Below, piece by piece: positions 43,202 through 55,044 of a stretch of 64,000 nt of DNA. Made by a program: the position numbers and the translations under genes. The notes beneath the pieces are model-generated. The model saw only the letters and a program-made list of their open reading frames with translations. It had not been told where the DNA came from and made no database searches. The first letter of the stretch is position 1, and every line of letters begins with the position of its first letter. This DNA is from Chaenocephalus aceratus (lineage: Eukaryota > Chordata > Actinopteri > Perciformes > Channichthyidae). The DNA lies in the NCBI GenBank assembly GCA_023974075.1, contig CM043790.1, forward strand, positions 3,590,023 to 3,654,022, given 5' to 3'.

Positions 43202-43312
43202 TCCTTAGCTGTGGATGAGTCCACTGACACCACTGACAATGCTCAGTTGCTGGTGTTTGTGAGTTTTTATGATGAGGCAAAGGGGGAGTTTGTTGAAGAT
43301 GTGTTGGCCTGA
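43202..43312 (+). pseudogene. hAT catalytic-region fragment (DEST motif)
   Basis: The 36-codon frame 'SLAVDESTDTTDNAQLLVFV' and 'FYDEAKGEFVEDVLA' is the conserved block around the first catalytic Asp of Charlie/SCAND3-like hAT transposases (LAxDESTDxxDxAQL). A stop follows at once, although the next bases would continue with LRT-like codons in a nearby frame. It lies downstream of the C-terminal piece, so it is from another copy or a rearrangement. Confidence 0.75.
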
Positions 43313-43615
43313 CGAACCTCAGTGGACACACAAGGGGGCAAGACATTTACGCAGGCAGCGTCAGGTAAAACAAGTTATTCAGCCATCCCAAACCTGAGCC
43401 TCACGCGCCGCCTATGGAGCAGAGGAAAACAATAGAGGTTTCTCAATACTCAATTTCCCCTCCTCGGTCCTCCGGTAGTGACCCGGAAATGAATTTCAGT
43501 AAAATAAACATCTCTGTCTCAAACACAGGAAAGGAGTTATTGATAGTTGGATTACACTTGGCTATGGCCACCGCCCACACAGACGCTTTACCAGATAACA
43601 AACTCATAACGAAAG

Positions 43616-44666
43616 TAGGGCTGTCAAACGATTAACATTTTGAATCAGATTAATCACAGCTTAAAAATGAATTAATCATGATTAATCACCATTCGAACTA
43701 TGTCCAAAATATGCCATTTCTTTATGTATATTGTTGTGGGAATGGAAAGATAAATGAAAGAAGGCGGATATATCCATTTAACATTGTTCTGTGTGTCAAA
43801 ATGAAAGACAGCCCACACACCTATCAATCATCAAACCGTGGGGTCTTATTTCATTACGTGTTTATTTCTATCAACGGGGGAGTACTTCAGGAAAGTCGAC
43901 GGGGGGGGGCGGCTAGTGGAGTACTTCGTGACCACAGAGTGTGAACGTTGTGATCAGCTGTTTTAGTGCAGTTCTCCAGTGAAGGGGGGAGTCTCCCTCC
44001 GCAGCCGGCGTAGTTTTGTCACAATTCCGTTGTACAGACCGACGTTAACAGCAGCCCTGTCTGTGCACACGGAGACCGACTCTGTCGTCCGGTGATCTAA
44101 CCGCCTTCTGGAAAAGCTTCACAAGTACGTACGTACGTACGTACGTACGTACGCAAATGCGCTTTGAGACACAAGTGACAGACAGTACGCATTTCAGATT
44201 ACGCACATAACCTGCGTACCAGCTGTACTACAGTAACATTATTCTCCGTCGGGACTTCCTGCAACAACACCACGCCGTTATCTTGATTCTGATTGGCCAG
44301 AAGACATTATCAAAGATGTTCTATTGAGAAGACGATCACTACGTGACAAACGTTTTCAAAACCGTTTCTGGTCTTCGGTATTTCCAGACAAGTGGCTACT
44401 GAAATCAATCTTACTAACTGCTGTCTGTGCAATTCTCGGCGCGAGTTGGCGAATTTTATTTTGCTTACTTTAACATCATTTTTCATGGTGGGGCTAAGCC
44501 ATTTCTTGGTATGGGTGTAGCCTACCCCAGCCATACCCTGGCGCTGCCACTGGTGGGATGTATGGGGCGGGCCATTCTGCACATGCGTTAAATGCGTTAA
44601 ATATTTTAACGCAATTAATTAAAAAAATTAATTACCGCCGTCAACGCGATTGTTTTGACAGCATTA
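43616..44666. mobile_element. hAT element with exact TSD ('TAGGGCTGTCAAACG')
   Basis: Starts 'tagggctgtcaaacgattaa' and ends 'gattgttttgacagcatta', with the exact TSD aacgaaag (43608-43615 and 44667-44674). The ends are rich in GATTAAT/ATTAATC. Another hAT right end ('taccctggcgctgccactg', about 44533-44551) is nested inside. No intact transposase. Confidence 0.9.
44124..44153. repeat. (ACGT)n microsatellite
   Basis: Seven to eight units of ACGT in a row. Confidence 0.95.
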
Positions 44667-44791
44667 AACGAAAGCTATCCTAGTTCTGTCAGAGGAGTAA
44701 GTTAAAGGCTGCTGATCAAAAACTAGGGAGCACTGGTGAAGAAACTGACTGCATGTCCCTGAATCACCTGAATACCTCACAGGGGGAGTAG

Positions 44792-46658
44792 CATGAAGCT
44801 GCAGCGTCGGAGACAGCAGTTACAGGACCGCACTTGTAGAACCGCACACACAGGTCCCGCGTCAAGGCGGCACGTGACGGAGCACGTTCACATTCATGTG
44901 AACGTCAACGCAGAGACTGTGAGTAATGTGAAGTGCTTTTACAGTTTTATTTGTTTAACATTAATAACAATTCCGGTGTCTTGAAATGAAGTGTGATTAG
45001 CTAACATTAACTATGATAGTGTTAAGGCAATACAAACAAACATCTGTTTGCTTATGATAGCTTCTAACCGTATTAAAGTCTCTAAAAACAACTATTCGTT
45101 AGCTATAGCTTTCGGCAAAAGCATTAGCTTCGTTAGCATATTTGATCATTTGTTTAATGAAACTAGTGTGATTTTGGCAAGCCCAACTAGGTGTCATAGT
45201 TGAGTAATTGAATCACTAATTACAGTAAGAGTGTGAGTAATGTGAATCATGTTTTTTTTTTAAAGTTAACAACTATTCTGTTGTATTGAACAGCCATACA
45301 CGCAACAAGTGCTAAATGTAATCTGTTAGCCTATGATGACTCGCTACAGAACCAACTGTTAACCATTTTGTTTATTTGTTTAATGAAACTGTATGTTATG
45401 GTTATGTTATTTGACAGAGGCGTTTATCCAAAGTGACTCACAAAAAACATAAAATAACCATAATTAACATTCGAATTTCAATACAAATAGTTACATAGTC
45501 AAGTTACATTACTTATTACATTTTTAACAGGGTAATTACTCATCTGTAACCTACTACATTTAAAAAAAGTAAACTTCCCAACCCTAATGATTAATTATAG
45601 TCAGCTAATTAATTAAACTTCAACGGATGACAAAAGCATGTCAATATGTCCACTACATTAAATCAGCAGTAGCCTAAGTTCTGTCTTCAGTGTAAATGCT
45701 TCTTTAATAGTCATTGTATTACAATTTGAATTAATTGTAAATAATCTGCCTGTTTACCGTTTATCAGACAGTGTCATCATTTTGACATGTTTTGTAATAT
45801 TGCATGAGGTGTTTTAGTCAGTTATTGTTGAGATTATTAATGCATATCAATTGTGCACCAATGCCTTAGCCTTTCCCTATGCAATACTTTAGATGACGTC
45901 TTGTTCTTATTGTTTCAAAGGCATGGCCAAAGGTTTGCCTTCTGGACTCTGGAGGCCAGAATATTGGCTGGAGGGAACCCAATTCAGCCAATATTCAGAG
46001 TGCCACGACAGGTTATCTCCCTCGAGAGGGAACAGCAGACCCCGCCTCACCCCCAGTGAAGAAACAGCAGACCCCGCAATAAAAATAAATAAAATGTATT
46101 CTGAACTGAAATGCCTCTCGGTCAAACTGCTTGTTTATCTTTTGTAGGCTGGTGCATGAACACACTAACAGTTGTTTTTCAGTAATCTAGCACCTCTTCG
46201 AAGACACCTTTGATTTATTAATAATAATAATGAAACGAGAATTATGATACTGTAGAAGGAACAGTGTTTAACAGTGTTGTTTTCTTTTGAATAATAATGA
46301 AACGAGAATTATGATACTGTAGAAGGAACAGTGTTTAACAGTGTTGTTTTCTTATTATAAACATACCCAAAACTAAATTAACAGTGTTGTTTAATATACA
46401 TATAAAAGACATAAAAGACTATATTTTTGAAATTCTCAACTAAATTAACAGAATATATATATAAACATTCATGTGAACGTGCGTTGACCGTCACGTGCTC
46501 CGTCACGTGCCGCCGTCACGTGCCGCCGTCACGCGGGACCCCGTCACATGCTCTGTCACGTGACGCGGGACCTGTGTGTGCGGTCGTGACGCGGGACCTG
46601 TGTGTGTGGTTCTGTAACTGCGGTTCTGTAATTGCTGTCTCCGACGCTGCAGCTTCAT
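44792..46658. mobile_element. TIR element with CACGTG-rich ends
   Basis: The terminal repeats begin 'atgaagctgcagcgtcggag' on both strands and extend about 120 bp on the left and 200 bp on the right, the difference being extra 'gtcacgtgccgcc' and 'gcgggacctgtgtgtg' units. A minus-strand L2/SINE tail ('ggcgtttatccaaagtgact') lies at about 45408-45443, and a duplicated 'gaaacgagaattatgatact' block at 46226-46345. No TSD was found. No transposase was recognised. Confidence 0.7.
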
Positions 46659-46675
46659 ACCATTGCACAGGGGTG

Positions 46676-46855
46676 GGGATTAACGGTTCACGGGGTTGGC
46701 CGGGATGAATGACTGGAATATCTGGAGCTGGAGGCGGTGGCTGGGGCAGGAGCTGGAGCCGTCAGAACGTTGAGCTGGGTGGAAAACTGGTCCAAGCGCC
46801 ACTGAGCTGAGTGACACCGAGCCTGCTTAAATCTCTCAGTCTCTGCGGGGTCCAT
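46676..46855 (-). pseudogene. Gypsy gag N-terminus, frameshifted
   Basis: The minus strand opens with ATG at 46855 and reads 'MDPAETERFKQARCHSAQWR', a typical start for fish Gypsy gag, then a proline/alanine stretch. A frameshift follows, after which the frame gives 'HPGQPREPLIPTP', comparable to the REPxLPxPE motif of Gypsy gag. The product would form the particle core. It is cut at about 46660 by the CACGTG-rich TIR element. Confidence 0.65.
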
Positions 46856-46873
46856 ATTATGGCCAGATAATTC

Positions 46874-46962
46874 TGTTACGGCCTAGAGATATTGGACCCC
46901 AAAGCAAAAGACACAGAGAGACATGGTCAAAAACAAAAAGTGTATTTTAAGCAGAGGCACAG
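46874..46962 (-). repeat. Gypsy LTR end fragment
   Basis: 'tgttacggcctagagatatt' followed by 'ggaccccaaagc' is laid out like the LTR at 24579 (tgtcacgg...ggacccaaatgc). The LTR is cut short by a hAT end, 'cagtggcgtagccagg', at 46963. Confidence 0.6.
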
Positions 46963-47214
46963 CAGTGGCGTAGCCAGGAATTATTGTGTGGGTGGGCCTG
47001 GAGAAATGTAGGTGGCCAGGGGGAGACATATTAAGCGTGGGGTCTGAGCTGAAACTTCATTAATGATTTTAATGATTTTTTAATGCACTAATAGAACACA
47101 AGCATAAATTAGCAGTGAAAACTAAAAACATAGGCACGGCGGCCTCAGAATGTGTGTAAAACTGGCATCCACATAGGGATGGGTATCGTTAAGGTTTTAA
47201 CGGTACTACTACTT
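46963..47214. repeat. hAT left end and the start of a second hAT-like MITE
   Basis: 'cagtggcgtagccaggaatt' is a hAT end without a visible partner. At 47174 'agggatgggtatcgttaagg' begins another MITE, which continues after the LINE insertion at 48204. Confidence 0.5.
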
Positions 47215-47222
47215 TTATCGAT

Positions 47223-48203
47223 AGCGCTTATGCTCCAGGTTCAGTACCAACCACATCATAAAGTACGCGGAGATACAACAGTGGTGGGACTCATCAGGGA
47301 CAACAACGAACAGGCCTACAGGGAGGAGGTGAAACATCTGACAGACTGGTGTAACACCAACAACCTGATCCTGAATGTCGATAAAACAAAAGAGATTATT
47401 GTCGACTTCAGGAACAAAAAGCACTGTCACCCACCACTCCACATCAACGGCACAGCAGTGAAGACTACAGACAGCACCAAGTTCCTGGGGGTGCATATCA
47501 CAAGCAGTCTGACCTGGTCCACTCACACTACATCACTATTTAAGAAGGCACAGCAGCGCCTACACTTCCTGCACAGCTCCCCCCTCCCATCCTCACCACG
47601 TTCTACAGAGGAACCATAGAGAGCGTGCTGACCAGCGGCATCTCCATCTGGTCGAGAGACTGCAACGCCAAAGACTGGAAGTCTCTGCAGAGAGTGGTCA
47701 GGACAGCAGAGAAGATCATCGGAGTTTCTCTCCCTCCCATCAGAGACACCGCTCAGAAACGCTGCCTGACAAAAGCCCAGAACATTTTTAAAGACCCCAC
47801 TCATCCTCACCATGCTCTGTTCTCCCTGCTGCCCTCCGGCAAGAGGTTCCGCAGCATTAAGAGCAGAACAGCAGATTCTGCAATGGCTTTTTCCCCCCAA
47901 GCCATCAGACTGCTGATCAGCAAGTAGACCAGTAACATAAAGATTACATTACGCTGTGTAAAGAGCACATATTTGTTATATAGTATGTCTATTTTATTTA
48001 TATGTATAGTAAGTCTTTATATTTTAAATGCACACTTTATCTTTAATTTGATCAGCACCACGTCACTATTATTTATTTATATGTACAATTTTAGCAAGTT
48101 TTTATATTGTCCTGTTCCTGTAAGCCAGTACAACGACATTTCGTTTTAATAGTACACTCTGTGTCTTGTTGAAATGACAATAAAGTATGTCTATGTCTAT
48201 GTC
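47223..48203 (+). mobile_element. 5'-truncated CR1/Rex-type LINE
   Basis: The LINE inserted at TTATCGAT, duplicated exactly at 47215-47222 and 48204-48211, inside a hAT-like MITE. It keeps the last third of the RT ORF and a 3' tail ending in 'tatgtctatgtctatgtc'. Confidence 0.82.
47270..47927 (+). pseudogene. LINE reverse transcriptase C-terminal part
   Basis: Segments 'TTVVGLIRDNNEQAYREEV', 'LILNVDKTKEIIVDFR' and 'KFLGVHITSSLTWSTHT' (first frame) and 'TSGISIWSRDCNAKDWKSLQ' and 'LFSLLPSGKRFRSIKSRT' (second frame) are the RT thumb and C-terminal region of CR1/Rex-type fish LINEs. A frameshift near 47580 separates them. The YADD catalytic motif is damaged just before 'TTVVG' by a short deletion. 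The copy is dead. Confidence 0.8.
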
Positions 48204-48479
48204 TTATCGATCCGGTCCTATAACAGTACTTTTATCGGTTCTTTTGGAGAAAAAAATAAGGTAAACTAACTAAACAAATTGTGAACAACATTGCTTTTAA
48301 TTTCAATTAAATACATAATATTTCACATCAAAAGAAACAACAATGTTTTAACAAATCGTATTAAATAATGTGATGACAGAATTGTAAACAGAATAGCTGA
48401 AACTTTAACAAAATAAATAACTCAGTTACCTCTAATCATTAACCCATGTTTGTATCATTGAGTTAACTCCATGTGTTGC

Positions 48480-48715
48480 TGCTAGCATACATAACACCTG
48501 ACATGGAAACGTTCCTCGTGGACGCGGCTACAGAGCTGCTAGAAAGACAGTCGAACTCGGTGCATTCCTCCGTCTGAATGTGGAGCACTTTTGCTAAATG
48601 TTTAGACAAATTGCTTGTGTTACCGCCCTTACATGCTTATTGCACTTTTGGTAACGAGTATTGTCCCCATCGACACGGCTATAGTTTAACCACACCTCGG
48701 CGTTCTCTCCGCCAT
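48480..48715 (-). pseudogene. Degraded BED zinc finger of a hAT
   Basis: The minus strand reads 'VVWLNYSRVDGDNT', 'YQKCNKHV' and, after a frameshift, 'GGNTSNLSKHLAKVLH'. This is the BED finger layout, but the first cysteine has been lost. It is probably the transposase N-terminus of the MITE that starts at 47174. A hAT insertion at 48733 lies just upstream of its start codon. Confidence 0.6.
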
Positions 48716-48732
48716 CTCCTCCGTGTGTGTGT

Positions 48733-49978
48733 TAGTGATGTGTCGGTCGCGAACGAGCCGCCTCAAAGAGCCGGTTCTTTTAAGTGAACGACGGGAGCCG
48801 GCTCTCGCCCGCGAACGAGCCGTTTTTTTTTGCGGAGGGATCTAGATCGGCATGAAGGCACATTATGCAATGTGCACATTATCCCGCTTATTACACATGG
48901 CCACATTCTCAACAAAGTAACGACATGACTCCCAATATTAATTGAAATGCTTTTATGGATTTAGAAAATTATTTTATTGATTTAAAAAATAGTTTTATGT
49001 ATTGATTTAAATTGACATGCATCCGCTAAGAAAAGTAGTCCGTTGTTAGTGTTTGAACTAATGTAACAACGGCAGGAACCGCTTCGATAGTGTTTTTGAG
49101 GAGCTTTTTGATTACAGATTTGAAATCATCGTTGCTTGCACAATGTGCCCAAAGTAGCACAATGTGCACAAAGTAGCACAATTCATTATGTCAAACCTTG
49201 GAAAGTATCTAGATATCCCTGCCCTAATGCCAAAGTAACTGCCAACTGAATATGTGCCGCCGTTTGATGTCTATGTCTGGACCGCTGCGTAAAAAGGAGG
49301 GTTTCTGCCCCATTACTTCTCTTCTTACTTCTATAAGAATAAAACACGGAGGACGGAGATCTCTTTTTGTCCCCCTCTTCTCCCCGCTGCAGCCTAGCAG
49401 CTGATCTCAGAGCACGCTCCCCTCTCCTGCAGGGGGGCGTAGTCAGCTGCAGCTCACAGAATCAGCCCCCTGCAAAAACAGCACTGGAAAGAGCAAATGG
49501 AGCAAAATGAGGCATGGCTAAAATGCAGGATCTTTTTGGTATTTTGAAAAAAAAAATATATGTATATACTTTATATAGGTCGATACAGTAGCCCCTTTTT
49601 TAAAATAGTTTTTATAGGTGTTGCTATATGTTTGTGTTGTGTGGTTCTACAAGCAAGTCAATGCATTCATTGGGTGGTATCAGAGAGTTACACAGGTCTG
49701 TAAATGCAATGAAAACAATTGGCCACAGCAAATCATTTATATTAAACTTGTAATTTTTACTTTTGAATAGTTCAGTACAAAGGATGTATTGAATAATTTA
49801 AGTGATATATGTGTACACATATAAATAATTAGTCAAAACAGGGCTACATTTGATTTAATTAAAAGGTATAATATGTGGTAAACTGAAGAGCCCTTTGGGA
49901 GCCGAAAGAGCCGGCTCTTCTTGGTGAGCCGAGCCAAATGATCCGGCTCACCAAGAAGAGCCGGAATTCCCATCACCA
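48733..49978. mobile_element. hAT element with GAGCCG-rich ends
   Basis: Left 'tagtgatgtgtcggtcgcga' and right 'ccggaattcccatcacca', both ends rich in 'gagccggctct'. The flanks share gtgtgtgt, so the TSD is compatible but low in information. No transposase is seen. Confidence 0.72.
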
Positions 49979-50087
49979 GTGTGTGTGTGTTGCTGCATGT
50001 AGCAGCTGCGTGTGTGTAAACTGCCCCGCCCCCTCGCACACAGACGGGGCAGAGCCATATAATAGAAGAGTTACGACAACGGAAGTC

Positions 50088-50120
50088 CAAAAACGGTTCC
50101 CCGGAAGTTCATGGCGGGCA
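50088..50120 (+). promoter_or_regulatory. ETS and YY1 motifs upstream of the THAP gene
   Basis: 'acggaagt' and 'ccccggaagt' (ETS core GGAA, the second a full CCGGAAGT) are followed at once by 'tcatggcgggc', a YY1-type ATGGCGG. This pairing is typical of TATA-less promoters. It lies about 0.7 kb before the THAP start codon and may be the transposon's own promoter. Confidence 0.45.
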
Positions 50121-50787
50121 ATGTGAATGCATTGATAACAGGAGATAGAACTACGATTTTTGGTAATTATTAGTGAATAAAGGTTTTGATTTGCACTATT
50201 TATACAACAAATCGATATGTGTATGTATTTACATCAATATGTTTTACAAAATAAAATAGAATTTGCTAATATTAAGTGATAATATTAGGATTAGTGTGAA
50301 CAACTAGTTTACATGTTAGGCTAACAGTGCCTTGGTTAAAGAGCCTGTTGCTGTTTATTTATAGCTTTGAATTCTTTAAAACCAATATTATCTTCTTAAA
50401 CTTGTATGGTAGTTAGCATCACTTTCTAATGTTTATTGATATATTTAGAGGGAGGGGATCTAAAGTAATGCTTTAAAATTCAGATTAGATTATTTTCTTA
50501 AATTCATGGTAGTTTCAGTAATCCCATGGTAATTGAGGACACAAGTTATCTAAATGACTAATGTCATCTTTATGGCTTTCAGAAAGGACAGGAGACCGAC
50601 AGGTGACTATCAAAGGACTAGCAGCAGCAGCAGCATGATGATGATGATGATGTTAAATGTGTTGTTTTAGGAACATCCATTGCAAATACATGGAATTCAA
50701 TAAACATTGAATAGCATATCATGCAGTTTGTCGGTGCCTTTTCCTCCGTGTTGTCCTGGTTTGCGGTGCTGCCTCCTAGTCGCCACC

Positions 50788-53700
50788 ATGGTTTGCTGTG
50801 ATGCCTGGGGATGCTCAAATCGCTCAGAGAAAGGAGTACGAATGTACGGCTTCCCCACTGACACAGAGCGGAGGAAAAAATGGCTGGTTCAAGTCAGCAG
50901 GAGCAATTTCACGACCAACAGCAAAAAAAAATGTGATGTAATTATATAGAAACACTGCATTTGCACTTTTTCACAAAACGAAAACCACACCATTGGGAAA
51001 GCTTAATGTTTTGTTTAATACAAAAAAAACAGGGAAATGCTTGAAAAACACAGAGTTGAGACTCAGGGTGCAGGCTGAGGGTCTCAGTGCAGGTATTCAG
51101 GCTCCATTGAATCCCCCTCTGGTTCTTGTGCTGAAAGAGGGAGTAACAGACAGGAGAAAGGGTTATACACACCTATATAGCACACCTATTGGATGGGAAA
51201 TTGCCTTGGGGAGTTAAGGTGTGGTCTTTGTTCCCAACTGAAGTTATGGAACTTTATTATTTGTGAGTTTAACAAAGTATGACAAATGGCATCAGTAACA
51301 GATGTGATATGAATTTCTATAAAGTTGTCTCACATTCTTGGTCATATTTTATATACAGTATGTAATGAGTATAACATGTCCAGTAAGTATAAAGTGTTTC
51401 CTAATACTGTGTATTCAACCACTATGGAATATGTATGTGGGCAGACAAGATTCAGACACAGTTGTTCTGTGTGTGAAGTAACCTCAAGTCACTCCGCAGG
51501 CACATCTTGATGCAGACCAGTTTGTCAAGACAAAAAAGGGCAAGACTAGGCTGAGAGCAGAGGCTATACCCACCATCTTCGTGCATCGCCCTGTGGTCAA
51601 AAAGAGAAGGGCCCCTGCACCACGATTCACCCCGGGACCTGTATCTACAAAGCCCATAGCTCATGATCACAGCTATAGTGTGAAAGGTGACACAGGTATA
51701 ATAAGTACTCTTAGTAACAAAAGTAATATTTGTTATTTTTAAGTGGTATAATATTTAAAACGTTCGAAAATGTACAGTGCCATGTCTTCTACTTACATTA
51801 GTCTCAAAGATTGAGGGAAGAAGGGATGAGGAGACTGAGAGAAAGGAAAGTGAGGGTGAAGAAAGAGAGGACATGGCTAGTGAGGAGAGACAGGGAGGGC
51901 GGACACCACCCACTCAGCCAGCAGCCAGTCAGCATACGAGGGAACCAGCAGCCAGTCAGCATATGAGGGAACCAGCAGCCAGTCAGCATACGAGGGAACC
52001 AGCAGCCAGTCAGCATACGAGGGAACCAGCAGCCAGTCAGCATACGAGGGAACCAGCAGCCAGTCAAACAGATCTATTACAACAATTAAAGAGAAAATTA
52101 AAGATCCAAGAAGGAATCACCAAAAAAGCAAAGGCTGCACTAAGAAAAATCAGGAAGGAAATGCAGCTCTCAAGAAAACAATGAAAATTAGGGACAAGTA
52201 ATATAAGAAAACGTTTTCAAAAGACCAACTGAAGGCATTAGGCAGACTCACCACAAAGGGGATGAAATGGAGCAATGAGACAATTAAGAAGGCTTTAAAA
52301 ATTCGCTTTGCGAGTGGACCAACGGGTTACAAAACTCTGCAGGAATTGAAGATTCCCCTTCCAGGAATAAGGACACTGCAAAGAAGGATGCAATGTGTTA
52401 AGTTTGAGCCTGGTGTGTTGACAGAGGTCTTTGATTTCCTAAAATTGAAGGCAGATAGATTGACAGACCTTGAAAGGGAGTGTGTGTTGACCTTGGATGA
52501 AATGGCAATCACATGTGCCCATGATTACAGGCAAACTGTACGGTGATGTGACTTTACCAGGTCACCATCAGCTCTGGGAGCTACCAGGAAGACCACAGGT
52601 GGCAACACATGCTTGTGTGTTTATGTTGGCTGGAAACACAACACGGTGGAAGCAAGTCGTGGCATATCATTACACTGGCAATTCTACCAATGGAGCAGAG
52701 TACAGGCCAATCATTATTGATATAATACAGAGGGCAGCATCCATAGGGCTACATGTGCTTGATGTCACCACCGACATGGGTAGCCCTAACCCAGCCATGT
52801 GGAAATCCTTTGGGGTGGATCAAAATAAAACATCGGTGCCACATCCAGCAAAACCAGACAGGCAGCTCTATTTCATGCCCGATGTCCCACATCTGGTAAC
52901 ATTTTTAAAAAGTGCCCTTGTCCGTGGGCAGGTCTTCATAATTCCTGAGGATGTTGTTAACAGAGAGAACCTCCCCTCTAACGAGGTTTCTGTGGTCCCC
53001 ATTAAGGACTTATTGACCTTTCAGGAAGGGATGGCCTTAAAAATAGCTCCCCATCTTTCAGATGCAGCCATCGAGCAAAGTCACTTTGATAAGATGAAGG
53101 TTGGTCTTGCTCTAAATGTGTTCAGTAAGGCTACAAGTTCTGGGCTGAAATACATGGTGCAGCAAGAAAACTGCCCTCTGTCATACCTGACGACAGCGTG
53201 GTCCCTGGAGCAGGTTGATCGTTGGTTTGATCTGATGTCATTTCGCCATCCAATCACAGCCCTGAGCAGGCTCAAGATGGAGGAGTACCAAAAGGCCATC
53301 ACCTTCCTCCAGAACATCGTCCATCTGTTTCGTGGGATAAAGATAGGTCAAAAGGGAGGTTGGAAGCCTGTTCAAACGGGTGATAATGGCAACAACATAA
53401 ATGTTGGCCATACAAGAGGAGATGTGTCCTTACACAAGGACACAGGTTTGTGTTAACGTCAAGGTTCACACAAGACTGCCTTCAAAATACATTCAGCTGT
53501 GTGAGGTCTAAAAATCCTGTCCCAACTCCAGTGGAATTCCATCATGCACTGAGAATCATATCTGTGGGGCAGTTCCTCACCACCATCAGCTCTGGGAGCT
53601 ACCACGAAGACCACAGTAGCTTTTTGGCAGACTTCCTGGACACAGGGGAGCCAAAAATCACTCCATCAGTCAGAGTGGAACAGCTGATGGCGGTGAACAG

Positions 53701-54081
53701 AGCAGCAGCACCTGACCTCACAAAAACTGAGAAATGTATTCTCTTCCATCTTGCAGGCTACATCGTCCACAAAATCATCAAATTGCAACAGAGCACCATG
53801 ATGAGAGTCCTTCTGGTGATAACAGCTTGTTAGTGGACTTGAAAGACTTCAAGGCAGGTGCTCTTTGTCGTCCCTCCCAAGAAGCCTTTGACTTCATTCA
53901 CCAAATTGAGGAACTATTTAGGACCAAGACTGGTTCCTCCCTCATGCAGCTCCCCAACGCAGTGGGTGTCTTGGAGAAAGAAGCGCAGGCCCTCTCCAGC
54001 CCTCTCCAGCCCTCTCCAGCAGGCTTCCGTCATGCTGTGGACAACAAAAAAAAGATTCATACGGCTGAGGCTGAGAATTGA
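50788..54081 (+). pseudogene. P-element (THAP9-like) transposase, frameshifted
   Basis: The start ATG has a perfect Kozak context (gccaccatgg). Exon 1 encodes the THAP finger start 'MVCCDAWGCSNRSEKGVRMY' and FPTD...W. Exon 2 (about 51516-51690, acceptor ccgcag, donor gtataa) gives 'HLDADQFVKTKKGKTRLRA' and 'EAIPTIF', the end of the THAP domain. Then come a repeat-rich linker with a coiled-coil-like tail (51830-52184), a helix-turn-helix block 'WSNETIKKALKIRFASG' (52268), and the RNase H-like core with VLTLDEM (first Asp 52496-52498) and 'DVTTDMGSPNPAMWKSFG' (second Asp 52773-52775). 'DVPHLVTFLKSAL' follows, typical of P-type transposases. The C-terminus 'RFTQDCLQNTFS' is at 53465. Frameshifts lie near 52530, 53450 and 53800. 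The enzyme would cut and paste P-type DNA. No TIRs were identified. Confidence 0.85.
51919..52066 (+). repeat. 27-bp coding minisatellite in the THAP9-like linker
   Basis: About five to six units of 'ccagtcagcatacgagggaa' plus 'ccagcag' encode the nine-residue repeat EPAASQHTR in frame. Confidence 0.9.
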
Positions 54082-54117
54082 GGCCAAACAAATCAGAAAT
54101 GACAGGGGGAAAAAAAA

Positions 54118-54815
54118 TTAAAAGATGGCCATTTTGGAAGCAAGAGCCAATCCAAAAAGGTGAAAAGGAACAGCAGCCAAGCTACCACATCCTGCAACCC
54201 CAAACAGATCCACAGCTGCAATAATTTCCATTAGCCGTTGCAATGGAAATATTTGGACTAAACATTGCTCTTCCACCTGCCAGCACCCAGCTAACATCAC
54301 TGCCCCTCCACCCGTAACATCACTGCCCCTCCACCTGCCAACATCACTGCCCTCCACCTGCCAGCACCCAGCCAGAGGAGCGCAAACAACAAAAACAAGC
54401 AAGGTGTCCCGTCATGTACCTGGAAGTTTGGGTTGGCAAAAGAGTAAGAGAGGGACTTGAAAAACCTTGGTGGCTCTCTACTCATGTTGTTACAGTTGTC
54501 TTGGTTACAGCTCTCACGTTTTTTTTGTTGCCATTTCCACATCTTTAGAAAATATGAAATAAAAAATTGAAGTGAAATCAACCTCTTCTCTGGAGAACAA
54601 ACTTTGATTTCTCTGTCTTGTCAGTTTGCAGTTTTGCTCCTCCACCTGTAACATCACTGCCCCTCCACCTGCCATACAGTAGGTTACTAACAAGATTACT
54701 TATATAATACAGTGATAGAATACATGTTTAGTATGCTTACTTATATAAAACAGTAGTATTAAACTTACCTTGTGTTTTCACTCTCACTTAAAGAGCCTGT
54801 GACACGAGTTTCCCC
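54118..54815. other. 3' flank of the P element, with short repeats
   Basis: The phrase 'aacatcactgcccctccacc' recurs at about 54292-54360 and 54645-54670. AATAAA at 54559 may be the polyadenylation signal of the transposase. The end of the element was not located. Confidence 0.45.
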
Positions 54816-54975
54816 CATCATCCAAACCCATCAATTTGAGTAAATATTGTCCCCTTAAAAACCGTTACTGAACTGATTTTGGATATTTGTACTTTGATAA
54901 CCATTAATCTGCCCTTCAATGTTAACCATTTTCTGGATCTTCTCGGGGATTCTTCAAGTCCCGCCAAATGATGTG

Positions 54976-54983
54976 TGACGTCA
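54976..54983 (+). promoter_or_regulatory. Consensus CRE (TGACGTCA)
   Basis: A perfect 8-bp CREB/ATF site 62 bases before the ATG at 55045. Confidence 0.45.
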
Positions 54984-55044
54984 TTGCGGGCACAGTGCTC
55001 TAGCTGCACCGTTCAGGATCCCAGCTTCTGCATGTAAACGCACG

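Larger units (their letters stand above)
41737..43416 (+). mobile_element. hAT element copy B with transposase pieces
   Basis: Starts 'caggggcggcgggtactg', ends 'cacgcgccgcctatg', with the exact TSD gagcagag (41729-41736 and 43417-43424). The first 500 bp match copy A. Inside are a hAT C-terminus, a Tc1 fragment and a catalytic-region fragment in an order that shows rearrangement. Confidence 0.88.

Noticed and set aside
46427..46708. 93-codon ORF over the CACGTG-rich end
   Set aside because: It lies in the terminal repeat of a transposon and shows no domain; the codons follow the short repeat units.
51804..52067. 87-codon minus-strand repeat ORF
   Set aside because: Antisense shadow of the in-frame EPAASQHTR repeat of the transposase.
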